Positions 7,110-15,719 of a DNA stretch of 39,822 bases are shown one piece after another. Every line of letters begins with the position of its first letter. The stretch's first letter is position 1. Origin of the DNA: Coriobacteriaceae bacterium (GTDB lineage Bacteria > Actinomycetota > Coriobacteriia > Anaerosomatales > D1FN1-002); NCBI GenBank assembly GCA_013824215.1, contig PNNM01000002.1, positions 1 through 39,822 of the forward strand, given 5' to 3'. The translations under genes were made by a program, and so were the position numbers. The notes under the pieces were generated by a model, which ran no database searches, had not been told where the DNA came from, and was given only the letters and a program-made list of their open reading frames with translations.

Positions 7110-7610
7110 CTACTTCATGTACGCGGACTGCAGGGAGATCATCATGAGCACGGTGATGATGAGCGACAGCACCGCGTACGTCTCCACCAGCGCCGGGAAG
7201 ATGAGCGCCTTGCCCGCGTCCTCGCTGCGCTTCGCCACGATCCCGGCGGCCGACGCTCCCGTTATGCCCTGGTAGATGCCGCTGACCATGCACACCCAGC
7301 CGACGGGCTGGCAGGCGATGAACACCTTGAACCCCGCGGCGAGCGGCAGATCCATCTTCCCGCCGAGCACCCCGAACAGGATCAGCACCAGGATGCCTGC
7401 GATGAAGCCGTAGAAGCCCTGCGTGCCCGGCATGGCGGTGATCGGCAGCAGCTTGCCGAACTTCTCGCTGTCCTCGGACACGATACCTGACACCGTGCCC
7501 GCAGCCGCGGTGATGCCGATCGACGAGCCGATGCCGCCAAGGATCGCGGCCATCGCCCCGCCGAGCAGCGCCCAATCGGTACCGGTCATGCCCAACAAAG
7601 TCTCTTTCAC
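7110..7610 (-). CDS. atpK: V-type ATP synthase subunit K (proteolipid, double hairpin) with Na+-type ion site
   Basis: Rotor-ring proteolipid of 166 residues with four membrane helices, i.e. a fused double hairpin. The Na+ ligands known from Enterococcus hirae NtpK (Leu61 carbonyl, Thr64, Gln65, Gln110, Glu139) correspond to Met60, Thr63 and Gln64 in 'MPGTQG', Gln114 in 'SGIYQG' and Glu143 in 'LVETYA'. The Gln-to-Glu distance of 29 residues is the same as in NtpK. Only the second hairpin carries the carboxylate, as in that enzyme. The GTG start at 7610 has AAGGAGG nine bases upstream and overlaps the end of atpI by 4 bp. Na+ specificity is inferred from the ligands. Confidence 0.93.
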   Translation of the reverse strand: MKETLLGMTGTDWALLGGAMAAILGGIGSSIGITAAAGTVSGIVSEDSEKFGKLLPITAMPGTQGFYGFIAGILVLILFGVLGGKMDLPLAAGFKVFIACQPVGWVCMVSGIYQGITGASAAGIVAKRSEDAGKALIFPALVETYAVLSLIITVLMMISLQSAYMK

Positions 7611-9787
7611 GATGCGGTTCCTCCTTCCCGGCCGGCTCCGCCGGCGTGTAGGACCAACTGTTTCGTGCGCAGTCGGAAAGGCGAGAACGCTCTCCCGCCC
7701 CCCTCGTAGAACTTGCTGAAGAACTCGACGAACTGCAGTCGAGCCGGGTGCACGAACGCACCGAGGAGATTGATGACCACGTTGAACGCGTGCCCTACCG
7801 CGAACACGATCGCGGCCAGGAGCGCTACCAGCACAGCGAGCGCGATGAACGCACCGCCTTTCGCCCACAGCGACGCGGCACCTCCCCAGACCATGCCCGC
7901 GAGCAGGTTGAAGGCGAAACCCACCAGCGTGCCCGAGAGTCCGAGAGCCGCGAGCCTGCTGTAGGAGAGGATGTCGCCGATGAACGACGACATGCCGTAC
8001 ACGGAGAAGGCCCCGCCGAGCACGGCCACGACCGAGCGTCTGACCACCGGTGAGATAGCCAGTCCCCCCGCGGTGGCCGCGAGCCACAGGTACGTCGCCG
8101 CGCTCGGCCCGCCGAAGGCGAGCGCTCCGAGCCACCCGACGGTGAGCGCGAACCAAACGACGCCCGACCCCCTGTCCCAAGCTGGGCGCTCCGCATCGCC
8201 CCAGGCGGCCTGGAGCACTCGTCCCTGCATCAGGATCGCGACTCCGATGCCGATGACCACTGCCCACTGTGCTGCACCTGGAACGACGAAGGCCACCGCC
8301 AGCATACCGAAGAGGAAGAAGGTGGACAGCTGCTCGTAGACCGCGGAGGCTGCGTCCCCACGCCGGAACAGCTCCCACGCGGCGATGAACACGCCGAAGA
8401 ACACCTGCGTCACACCGAGCACGATGGTGAACAGCAGGAACACGGTGAGATCCTTCATCGGGTCGATGACGCGCATCGAGAGAAGGAACGGCGGCAGGCT
8501 CTCGGCCGGCAGCGCTAGATAAGAGCCCTGCAGAGCGCCCGACACGATGGCCGCGGCGCCACCGTACATCACCAGATCCATGAATCGCTTGACGCCCGGC
8601 GCCACGTCCAGTCTGGTCTTGATGAGGTACGCGCCGAGGATCAGCAGCGCGCCATACCCGACATCGCTGATACAGATCGCGAAGAACACGAGGAAGAACG
8701 GCGCGAGCAGCGGCGTGGGATCCACCTCGTCGTGGCGCGGACGACCGTACAGGTCGGTGAGCGTCTCGAACGGCCGCAGCCACCGCGGGTTGTCGAGCTC
8801 CACCGGCGGGACGTCGTCCTCCCCCGGCTCTTCCAGGGTGATATCCACGGCGTCGGCCCAGGGCTCGAGCGCGGACGCGAGCCCATCGGCCGCCGAGGCA
8901 CGGATCCACCCGGTGATCCCGAACGCGCGCTCCGTCGCGCCGAAGTGCTCCCTGACGAGGAGTGCGTCCCGGGCGGAGTCGACCGACTCGACGAGCGCCA
9001 CGACGTAGCGGTAGTCCTCCACCGCCAGCTCGCGAGCGCGCTCCTCCAGATGGTCGTGCGCCGCCTGAAGATCGGCGATCCTCGTCCGGGCGCGGGCCAT
9101 CTCCTCGGCCGGGTAGTCCTGCAGGCCGTGGAAGTCGTACTCCGCGAAGTCGGTGGAGGCCAGGAGCGAGCGCACCGCCTCGAGCACCGAGCGGTGCGCC
9201 ATCACCACCCAAGCCTGCCGCGGACCGACCGCGCCGAACTCCTCGACCGAGGTTTCCGGGGCGGCCTCGCGCAACGCCTGCCGGATCGCGGCGCCCCGGG
9301 AGGCCGGGACCGTACCGGCGAAGAGCGCCACGTTCTTGGTCGCGTGCAGCCGCGAGATCTGCAGGTGGCTCTCCTTCCACGGATCGAGCTCGACGATGAG
9401 GGCGCGCAGACGCACGCACTCGCGCTCACCCGAGGCGAGGCGGTCCGATATCGACACGCACTCCCTGTACAGCCTCATGAAGCGCGCGCCCGGTTCGAGC
9501 TCCAGGAACTCGTCCCGGGTCAGGTGCACCTTCTCGCTCACGAAAGCGGCGAACGGCTGCGTCGGCGTATGGTATCGGGACAGGAACCCTCGAACGAAGT
9601 GAGCGTCGGCCGACCATTCGTCGAGGCGCCGCAGCCGCTCGTCGTCATGGGGCATCTCCTCGGGAGGCAGCGAGAAGTCCTGTGCCGCGACCTCCAGTAC
9701 GCCGTGACGCTGCAGAGCCGTCACGACGTCGTCCATGACGGGCCGGTAGCTCAGCACGGCGACCTTGAGCATGCGCGCGACTGCCAC
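7607..9787 (-). CDS. atpI: V-type ATP synthase subunit I (a-subunit homologue)
   Basis: Membrane stator subunit that forms the ion half-channels. The 726-residue protein has a soluble, coiled-coil N-terminal half (about 1-340) and a C-terminal half with seven or eight membrane helices. The helix 'FIGDILSYSRLAALGLSG' carries the Arg expected to face the proteolipid glutamate. The GTG start at 9787 lies 5 bp after the atpH stop. The ribosome binding site there is weak, and ATG 9772 is an alternative. The stop overlaps the start of atpK by 4 bp. Confidence 0.93.
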   Translation of the reverse strand: MAVARMLKVAVLSYRPVMDDVVTALQRHGVLEVAAQDFSLPPEEMPHDDERLRRLDEWSADAHFVRGFLSRYHTPTQPFAAFVSEKVHLTRDEFLELEPGARFMRLYRECVSISDRLASGERECVRLRALIVELDPWKESHLQISRLHATKNVALFAGTVPASRGAAIRQALREAAPETSVEEFGAVGPRQAWVVMAHRSVLEAVRSLLASTDFAEYDFHGLQDYPAEEMARARTRIADLQAAHDHLEERARELAVEDYRYVVALVESVDSARDALLVREHFGATERAFGITGWIRASAADGLASALEPWADAVDITLEEPGEDDVPPVELDNPRWLRPFETLTDLYGRPRHDEVDPTPLLAPFFLVFFAICISDVGYGALLILGAYLIKTRLDVAPGVKRFMDLVMYGGAAAIVSGALQGSYLALPAESLPPFLLSMRVIDPMKDLTVFLLFTIVLGVTQVFFGVFIAAWELFRRGDAASAVYEQLSTFFLFGMLAVAFVVPGAAQWAVVIGIGVAILMQGRVLQAAWGDAERPAWDRGSGVVWFALTVGWLGALAFGGPSAATYLWLAATAGGLAISPVVRRSVVAVLGGAFSVYGMSSFIGDILSYSRLAALGLSGTLVGFAFNLLAGMVWGGAASLWAKGGAFIALAVLVALLAAIVFAVGHAFNVVINLLGAFVHPARLQFVEFFSKFYEGGGRAFSPFRLRTKQLVLHAGGAGREGGTAS

Positions 9788-9792
9788 GGGCT

Positions 9793-10098
9793 TCAGCCCA
9801 CCAGTTCGCGCACGGCGGCCGCGATCGCTTCCGGGAGCGCCTTCTCGCCTGCGGCCCGCAGCTCGTCCACGGCGGTCGCGTCCTTCTCGCCGATCCGCGC
9901 CGCATCCGCGCGCGCATCCGCGAGGGCGTCCTCGCGCAGGCGAGCCGCCTCCTCTGCGGCCTGGCGCTGCGCCTCACGGCGCACGAGGTCCGCTTCCGCA
10001 GTCGCCTGCGCGAGGATCCCCGCGGCCCGCGACTGCGCGTCGCCGAGTGCCTGCCGCGCATCCTCTTCGGCACGGAGGATGGATTCGAGTTTGTCCAT
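9793..10098 (-). CDS. atpH: V-type ATP synthase subunit H/G (peripheral stalk coiled coil)
   Basis: First gene of the operon. The 101-residue protein is one long charged helix (Ala, Glu, Arg, Asp-rich, no Pro until about 89), matching the small peripheral-stalk subunit that zips with E (called G or AhaH). ATG 10098 is about 30 nt downstream of a predicted start site. Composition alone would not identify it, but its position directly before atpI is the usual one in bacterial and archaeal operons. Confidence 0.85.
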   Translation of the reverse strand: MDKLESILRAEEDARQALGDAQSRAAGILAQATAEADLVRREAQRQAAEEAARLREDALADARADAARIGEKDATAVDELRAAGEKALPEAIAAAVRELVG

Positions 10099-10134
10099 GT
10101 GCCCCTGACCCCCGACGTTGCGGTGCGAGGTAGG

Positions 10135-10162
10135 ATTCTAGCACTACCCGACGCGCGGTCAC
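10135..10162 (-). promoter_or_regulatory. Predicted sigma-70-type promoter of the V-ATPase operon
   Basis: On the minus strand GTGACC is followed after 16 bp by TAGAAT. This gives a start near 10128 and a leader of about 30 nt before atpH. It is the only good match in the 192-bp divergent gap between atpH and the M23-like gene. For the plus-strand gene I see only a weak GATACC (10215-10220) and no convincing -35. Confidence 0.55.
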
Positions 10163-10290
10163 CGGCGCTTCAGGCACGTCATCCACTCCGTTCGGGGCTA
10201 CGACGCGCGAGCGTGATACCCTGCCACCACGAACGGCGGACGGTCGACTTTGCCCCGCGAGCGGACGATGGCGATGGCTTCAGGAACGAC

Positions 10291-11232
10291 ATGACGAGGC
10301 GCTGGCGCGCGGGTGACATCGATCGGGCGAGCATCGACCTGAGCGGCGTGCCCACCCCACCCGAAGCGGACGGCGTCACGGTCCGACGGTCCAGGCGACG
10401 CCGCAGGCCCGCGTGGGTCCCGGCGCTCGCGACCGGCGTCTGCCTCCTGCTGCTCGGTGCGGGGCTCCTCGTGTGGCGCGCGGTCCCTCTGAGGGACTCC
10501 GCCGAGGCGGCGAGCACGGAGACGGCGGCGGGAACGCGCCCGCCCGCGGTCACCGCCGAGCCGCTCGAGGAGCCGACCCCCATCTTCGCGCGGTACCGCA
10601 GCATGCAGGTGCACCTGCCGGTTCCCTGCAAGGCCGTCACCGTGATCGCGTTCCACCAGGCCGCTCGGGACAACGCGTTGCACCTCGCCTCGCTCCTGCC
10701 CGACGCGAGCATGTCCAAGGCCGCCGAACTCAGGAAGCGGGCCAGCTACACCTACACCACCGGGAGCGGCAACGGCACGGACGCCGCCGAGGTCTCGGCC
10801 GCCGAGCAGGGAGTGCCGGCGATCCTCTCCGGCCAGGTCCTGAGGCTGTGGCGCAGCAGCCGCCACGGCGCGCCCGACAGTGCGGCCGACGTCGGCGCCA
10901 AACCGGGAACCACGGTCTTCGCACCGGTCAGCGGCACGGTGCTGCTGGTCAGACCGTACAAGCTCTACGGCGAGTTCCACGACTACGAGGTGCACATCCA
11001 GCCGCAAGCATGGCCCGAGGTGGACTGCGTGCTCATCCACGTGACGGACGTGACCGTGCAGGCGAGCGACACCGTGGTGGGCGGGGTGACCCCGATCGCA
11101 CGCGTCCGCGACCTGGCCAGGAAGGTCCAGCCACAGCTCGGGCAGTACACGCCCGACGCGGGCGACCACGTGCACGTCCAACTGAACCGCCTCGAGGTGC
11201 CCGGTAGGATCGACCTGCTCGGCGGCTCCTAG
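10291..11232 (+). CDS. Membrane-anchored protein with an atypical M23-like (LytM) domain
   Basis: A 313-residue protein with a basic N-terminus, one membrane helix at about 42-63 (ALATGVCLLLLGAGLLVW) and an extracytoplasmic domain. The C-terminal part, from 'GTTVFAPVSGTVLLV' to 'AGDHVHVQLNRLEVPG', follows the M23/LytM beta-fold. The H-x-H pair is present (His293, His295), but the usual HxGxD motif is not. It may be a degenerate peptidase acting as an activator or cell-wall binder (inference). I chose ATG 10291 with 'caggaac' upstream; an in-frame ATG at 10099 would run through the atpH promoter. Its TAG overlaps the DUF951 stop on the other strand by 2 bp. Confidence 0.75.
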   Translation: MTRRWRAGDIDRASIDLSGVPTPPEADGVTVRRSRRRRRPAWVPALATGVCLLLLGAGLLVWRAVPLRDSAEAASTETAAGTRPPAVTAEPLEEPTPIFARYRSMQVHLPVPCKAVTVIAFHQAARDNALHLASLLPDASMSKAAELRKRASYTYTTGSGNGTDAAEVSAAEQGVPAILSGQVLRLWRSSRHGAPDSAADVGAKPGTTVFAPVSGTVLLVRPYKLYGEFHDYEVHIQPQAWPEVDCVLIHVTDVTVQASDTVVGGVTPIARVRDLARKVQPQLGQYTPDAGDHVHVQLNRLEVPGRIDLLGGS

Positions 11233-11456
11233 GCGCTGCCGCCCTCGGGCGGGACGTCGCCGGCGTGACGCAGGTGGCCGCGGAACCTGCGGTCGAACTC
11301 GGAGCGCACGAGCATCACTTTGCGCCCGCACCCGACACAGCGCAGGCCGATGTCCATCCCGATCCGCGTGACCTCCCACTCGTTGGTCCCGCACGGGTGC
11401 GGCTTCTTGAGCTTGACGACGTCACCCGACTTCACCGGCGTGATGGGTACCGCCAC
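11229..11456 (-). CDS. DUF951 family protein
   Basis: A 75-residue protein with the DUF951 signature 'VVKLKKPHPCGTNEWEV' followed by 'DIGLRCVGCGRKVML', giving a CxxC pair plus an upstream Cys. It is probably a small metal- or nucleic-acid-binding protein. The family is widespread in Bacillota and some Actinomycetota and its function is unknown. GTG 11456 follows directly on the stop of the LytTR regulator, so the two are likely co-transcribed. The last 15 or so residues are a variable tail. Confidence 0.9.
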   Translation of the reverse strand: MAVPITPVKSGDVVKLKKPHPCGTNEWEVTRIGMDIGLRCVGCGRKVMLVRSEFDRRFRGHLRHAGDVPPEGGSA

Positions 11457-12227
11457 TCAGATGCCGACCGCCTCGCGGAACGACTTGAGCTGCCTCCGGG
11501 CCACCGGGATGTGGGTCTCGTCCCGGTCGGCCGAGACCACGACGTAGCCGCCGTCGAGGCGCAGGATCTCCTTGACCTTGTTCAGGTTCACCATGTAGCT
11601 GCGGTGCACGCGGGCGAAAGGCTCGCGCGCCAGCTTGTGCTCCAAGTCGGCCAGCGACAGATCGACCAGGTACTGGTTCTCGTAGGTGTGCACGTACGTG
11701 GACTTGTTGCGTGCCGAGACGTAGACGACCTCGTCGATCGCGAGCAGGACCGTCCTGCCACCCTTGCGCACCGCGAGCTTCCGGAACTCCGAGTCCGCAC
11801 CCGCGCCCGGCCCCGCGGTGCCTCTGCGGCTCGCGCGAACGAGGCTCTGCACGCGGGCGGAGAGCTCGAGCACGCTGAACGGCTTGACCACGTACTGCTG
11901 CACGCCCTGCTTGAACGCTAGGATCTTGGCGAGGTCCTGGGTCTTGGCGGTGAGCATGATGACCGGGATGTGCTCGGTGGCCGGATCGTTGCGGATCTCC
12001 ATGAGCGTCATCCAGCCGTCGACGCGCGGCATCATGATGTCGAGGACCACGACGTCGACCTTCTCGCGGGCCAGCACCTGGAGCGCCTCGGCGCCATCAC
12101 CCGCGCCGAACACGCGCATCCCGTCTGTCTCCAAGCCGAGGCGGACCATGTCCACCACGGCGGGATCGTCGTCCACGATCAGGACGTTCGCGCTCTCGCG
12201 CTCAGCGCTTCCATGCTCGTCGGTCAC
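11457..12227 (-). CDS. LytTR-family response regulator (REC + LytTR DNA-binding domain)
   Basis: A 256-residue transcriptional regulator. The receiver domain (about 14-130) has acidic residues in 'IVDDDP', the phosphoacceptor Asp63 in 'VVVLDIMMP', and Lys in 'VVKPFS'. The LytTR domain (about 150-255) shows 'EVVYVSARNKSTYVHTYENQ' and 'FARVHRSYMVNLNKV', the expected DNA-contacting strands. No histidine kinase is adjacent, so it is an orphan regulator here. The GTG start at 12227 has a modest ribosome binding site (GGGACG). The gene follows sudA on the same strand after 60 bp, and targets are unknown. Confidence 0.92.
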   Translation of the reverse strand: MTDEHGSAERESANVLIVDDDPAVVDMVRLGLETDGMRVFGAGDGAEALQVLAREKVDVVVLDIMMPRVDGWMTLMEIRNDPATEHIPVIMLTAKTQDLAKILAFKQGVQQYVVKPFSVLELSARVQSLVRASRRGTAGPGAGADSEFRKLAVRKGGRTVLLAIDEVVYVSARNKSTYVHTYENQYLVDLSLADLEHKLAREPFARVHRSYMVNLNKVKEILRLDGGYVVVSADRDETHIPVARRQLKSFREAVGI

Positions 12228-12287
12228 GGGCGTCCCATCCGCTCGTCCGCCCGTCCCCCCGACGGCGCGGCGTTCATGCCCTGCATG

Positions 12288-13745
12288 TTACCGCACGTCG
12301 GGCCGAGCTATCACTCCGTCCCGCGAGCGCAACCAGTCGTCCATCGCCAGGGCCGCCGTCTTCCCGGCGCCCATCGCGAGGATGACCGTCGCCGAACCGG
12401 TCACGATGTCGCCGCCGGCGAACACGCCAGGCATCGACGTCGACCCGTCATCCCCGGTGATCACGTAGCCTCGGCCGTTCAGCTCGAGATCCGGCGCGGT
12501 CGAGGTCAGCAGCGGGTTGGCCCGAGTCCCCACGGCGCTGATGACGGTGTCGCACTCGATCCCGAACTCGCTGCCGAGCACGCACACCGGCGCCCGGCGC
12601 CCGCTCGCGTCCGGCTCGCCGAGCTCCATGCGCGTGGCGACCAGCCCCGTCACCCAGCCGTCGCTCCCCCGTATCTCGGTCGGCGCGCACAGCATCTCGA
12701 ACCGCACGCCCTCCTCGCGGGCGTGGTGGACCTCCTCGCGCCGCGCCGGCATCTCCTCTTCCGTGCGCCGGTAGGCGAGGAACACCTCCTCGGCACCGAG
12801 CCGCAGCGCGGTGCGGGCCGCGTCCATCGCGACGTTGCCGCCGCCGACGACGGCCACCTTGCGACCGCGCCAGATGGGCGTGTCGTACATGGGGAACTCG
12901 TAGGCGCGCATGAGGTTGGCGCGCGTGAGGAACTCGTTGGCGGAGTACACCCCGTTCAGGTTCTCCCCCGGGATGCCGAGGAACACCGGCAACCCCGCGC
13001 CCACCCCGATGAAGACGGCGTCGTAGCCCTCCTCGCCCATCAGCTCGTCGATGGTGTAGGTCGCGCCCACCACCGCGTCGCAGACGAGCTCCACGCCCAT
13101 CTCCTCGAGCACGCCGACCTCGGCGGTGACGATCTGCTTGGGCAGACGGAACTCCGGGATGCCGTAGGTGAGCACGCCGCCGGGCGCGTGCAGCGACTCG
13201 AACACGGTGACCGCGTGGCCGAGACGCCGAAGCTCACCGGCGCACGCAAGGCCCGCGGGCCCGGAACCCACAACAGCCACGCGACGGCCGGTCGGCTCGC
13301 CCACGACCGGCTTGCAGCGGTGCTCGAGGTCGCAGGCCAGATCGTAGTCGCCGAGGTAGCGCTCGAGTCGCCCGATGGCGACCGGCTCGCCCTTGCGCGC
13401 GAGCACGCACGTCTTCTCGCACTGGTCCTCCTGCGGACAGACGCGCCCGCAGACGGCCGGCAGGGCGTTGCGCTCCTTGAGCGCCGCTACGCCCTCGGCC
13501 CACTCCCGCAACTGGATGTGCGCGATGAAGCGCTTGATGTCGATGCGCACCGGACAGCCCTCGATGCACGTCGGGTTCTTGCACTGGATGCAGCGTGCGG
13601 CCTCCGCGAGCGCCTGCTCCTCCGTATAGCCGAGCGCCACCTCGTCGAAGACGCACGCCCGCTCGGCAGCGTCCCGCTCCGGCATCGGTGTGCGGGGTGC
13701 CTTCGACGGCTTGGGCCGCTCGGGGGTGTCGTCTACAGCGTGCAC
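12288..13745 (-). CDS. NAD(P)-dependent glutamate synthase beta-subunit-like oxidoreductase (SudA/NfnB type)
   Basis: A 485-residue FAD/NADPH iron-sulfur protein. The N-terminal ferredoxin-like part holds two Cys sets for [4Fe-4S] clusters: 'CIQCKNPTCIEGCP' and 'CGRVCPQEDQCEKTC'. Then come an FAD site 'VVGSGPAGLACAGEL', an NADPH site 'VVGGGNVAMDAARTALRLG' and the C-terminal 'GVFAGGDIVTG'. With SudB it should form either ferredoxin:NADP oxidoreductase or the bifurcating NfnAB complex. GTG 13745, with GAAGGG upstream, overlaps sudB by 13 bp; ATG 13685 would remove part of the conserved N-terminus. No large glutamate synthase chain is nearby, so the GltD role is unlikely. Confidence 0.92.
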   Translation of the reverse strand: MHAVDDTPERPKPSKAPRTPMPERDAAERACVFDEVALGYTEEQALAEAARCIQCKNPTCIEGCPVRIDIKRFIAHIQLREWAEGVAALKERNALPAVCGRVCPQEDQCEKTCVLARKGEPVAIGRLERYLGDYDLACDLEHRCKPVVGEPTGRRVAVVGSGPAGLACAGELRRLGHAVTVFESLHAPGGVLTYGIPEFRLPKQIVTAEVGVLEEMGVELVCDAVVGATYTIDELMGEEGYDAVFIGVGAGLPVFLGIPGENLNGVYSANEFLTRANLMRAYEFPMYDTPIWRGRKVAVVGGGNVAMDAARTALRLGAEEVFLAYRRTEEEMPARREEVHHAREEGVRFEMLCAPTEIRGSDGWVTGLVATRMELGEPDASGRRAPVCVLGSEFGIECDTVISAVGTRANPLLTSTAPDLELNGRGYVITGDDGSTSMPGVFAGGDIVTGSATVILAMGAGKTAALAMDDWLRSRDGVIARPDVR

Positions 13746-14572
13746 GAGCAGCCCTTCGAGTACTCCGAGTCGGCCTCGCGCTCCAGATCGGCGTAGACGC
13801 GCTGGCGGCTCATCAGCTGCTCCCAGTCGACTCCCCACCCGTCGACGTCGGGACCGTCCACGCAGCCGAAGATCGTCTTGCCGCTCACACTCACGCGACA
13901 GGCGCCGCACATCCCCGTCCCGTCCACCATGATCGGGTTGAGCGAGACGGTGCAGGGCACGCCGTGCTCACGCGCGGTCTGGGCGCAGAACTTCATCATG
14001 ATCGCGGGCCCGACGGCGAAAGAGCAGTCGATCGCGTCGGCCTCGGCGAGGCGCTTCAGCGGCGCGGTGACCAGGCCCTTCTCGCCCGCGGACCCGTCGT
14101 CCGTGACGACGACGAGTTCGCGCAGCGGCAGAGCACGGAACTCGTCTTCGAGCACGAGCAGATCCTTGTTGCGGGCGCCGAGGACGACCGTGACCTCGTC
14201 GCCGGCCTCGCACATCGCGCGCGCCACCGGGTAGGCCACCGCGGCGCCCACGCCGCCGCCGATGACGGCGACCCGCCCGAGCCCGCCGACGTGCGTCGGT
14301 CTGCCGAGCGGCCCCACGAGGTCGGCCAGCTCCTGACCCACCTCGAGATGCGAGAGCTTGTGCGTCGTCTTGCCGACGCGCATGACGATGAAGCGCACCT
14401 CGCCGCATGTCGTGTCCCAGTCCGAGAAGGTGAGCGGTATGCGCTCGCCTTTCGAATCCGTACGAAGCATGAGGAACTGGCCGGCCCGGACCTTGCGCGC
14501 GACCTTCGGGGCGTGGACACCCATCTCGAACACGGAGTCCGACAGGACGCGCTTGTGCGTGATCGGGAACAT
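13733..14572 (-). CDS. Ferredoxin-NADP reductase-like subunit (SudB/NfnA type)
   Basis: A 279-residue partner of SudA. The FAD-binding barrel (about 1-98, 'AGQFLMLRTDSKGERIPLTF') is followed by a nucleotide-binding domain ('VAVIGGGVGAAVAYPVARAM') and a C-terminal [2Fe-2S] site in 'GTGMCGACRVSVSGKTIFGC'. This is the dihydroorotate-dehydrogenase electron-transfer-subunit family in the form found next to GltD-like proteins. The extreme C-terminus 'GCSCTL' adds two Cys. ATG 14572 is preceded by a G-rich site. It is the first gene of the sudBA operon, divergent from apbE. Whether the complex bifurcates electrons cannot be decided from sequence here. Confidence 0.9.
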   Translation of the reverse strand: MFPITHKRVLSDSVFEMGVHAPKVARKVRAGQFLMLRTDSKGERIPLTFSDWDTTCGEVRFIVMRVGKTTHKLSHLEVGQELADLVGPLGRPTHVGGLGRVAVIGGGVGAAVAYPVARAMCEAGDEVTVVLGARNKDLLVLEDEFRALPLRELVVVTDDGSAGEKGLVTAPLKRLAEADAIDCSFAVGPAIMMKFCAQTAREHGVPCTVSLNPIMVDGTGMCGACRVSVSGKTIFGCVDGPDVDGWGVDWEQLMSRQRVYADLEREADSEYSKGCSCTL

Positions 14573-14675
14573 GGCCGTAGGTTCCCCCTCGCGGGGACGG
14601 CGGGTAGGGACAGCGAATCATATAGTATCCCGACAGGGACCGCCGCCTTAGGCCGCTGGCCGACTGGAGAGCGCC

Positions 14676-15716
14676 ATGCGCCGATACGTCGCACCCACGA
14701 TCGCGCTCGCCCTCGCGCTCGCCGCGAGCGGTTGCGGGCGGGCGCCCGAGCCCGTGACAGTGAGCCGGGACGCGCTCGGGACTGTCGTCTCGATCACCGC
14801 CTACGGGCGCGAAGGCGCGTCCCCTGCTGCCGGTATCGAGACTGCCTTCGAAGTGATGGCTGGCGTGGAACGCCAGCTCGACGCGCACTCCCCAACATCC
14901 GCGGTGGCCGCGTTCAACCGGGGGCCCTATCTCGAACAGCCTCTGCCGGGGGCGACGGTCGCCGTGCTCGACGCGGTCAGGGGTCTCGGAGTCTCGCGGG
15001 AGTACTCGCCCGCGCTGCTCGGCGTGCTGAGGCTCTACGACTTCGAGGGTGCGGGTCGAGTGCCCTCGCAAGCCGAGGTCGAGACGCAGATCTCACTGGC
15101 CCGCGGCTTCCACACGCATACGGACACGGATGGTCCGGTGGTCCGCGCTCACTTCGCGGGGCTGCCGAACGCGTACCCGCCCCCTCCCCCCGGGCTCGAC
15201 CTCGGCGGCGCGGCCAAGGGACTCGCCCTGTCCGAGGCACGTCTCGCCCTCGATGACGCCGCTTCGGCGGCGCTCATCACCGCCGGGAGCACCACCCTGA
15301 CGTTCGGCTCGAAACCCGACGGCGAGCCGTGGCGCATCGGGATCGAGGATCCGCGTGAGCCCGGGGAGGTGATCGCCACCGTCGAGTCCACCGGGGAGGT
15401 CACCGTCTCGACCTCGGGCGACTACCAGCGCTACTTCGAGCGCGACGGCGTCCGCTACCACCACATCATCGACCCGCGGACCGGCCGGCCGGCCCAAGGG
15501 CTACGCTCGCTCACGGTGGCCGGCGCGGCGAGCGGGCTGGACTCGGACATCCTGTCGACCGCGCTGTTCGTCATGGGAGCCGAGAAGGCATCAGCCTACT
15601 GCCGCGCGCACGGGCTCGGGCTCTACGCCGTGGACGACAGGGGGCGGACACATGTCGTGCCCGCCCCGTCGAATGCCGGCTGGCGCCTCGTGGAGCAGGC
15701 GCAGCCGAAGAAGTAG
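14676..15716 (+). CDS. apbE: ApbE family flavin (FMN) transferase, lipoprotein
   Basis: A 346-residue protein that covalently attaches FMN from FAD to Ser/Thr of extracytoplasmic redox proteins such as Rnf or Nqr subunits. A signal peptide with lipobox 'ALAASGC' (Cys20) anchors it outside the membrane. Family motifs are 'LGTVVSITAYG', 'LDLGGAAKGLAL', and the C-terminal 'YQRYFERDGVRYHHIIDPRTGRP' and 'DSDILSTALFVMG'. ATG 14676 has GGAGAG upstream. The gene is divergent from sudB. It implies a flavinylated exported protein elsewhere in the genome. Confidence 0.92.
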   Translation: MRRYVAPTIALALALAASGCGRAPEPVTVSRDALGTVVSITAYGREGASPAAGIETAFEVMAGVERQLDAHSPTSAVAAFNRGPYLEQPLPGATVAVLDAVRGLGVSREYSPALLGVLRLYDFEGAGRVPSQAEVETQISLARGFHTHTDTDGPVVRAHFAGLPNAYPPPPPGLDLGGAAKGLALSEARLALDDAASAALITAGSTTLTFGSKPDGEPWRIGIEDPREPGEVIATVESTGEVTVSTSGDYQRYFERDGVRYHHIIDPRTGRPAQGLRSLTVAGAASGLDSDILSTALFVMGAEKASAYCRAHGLGLYAVDDRGRTHVVPAPSNAGWRLVEQAQPKK

Positions 15717-15719
15717 CGT

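Noticed and set aside
14585..14675. Promoter in the sudB/apbE divergent gap (AT-rich TCATATAGTATCC)
   Set aside because: Possible -10 elements exist on both strands, but neither has a plausible -35 at 16-18 bp, so I do not call a promoter.
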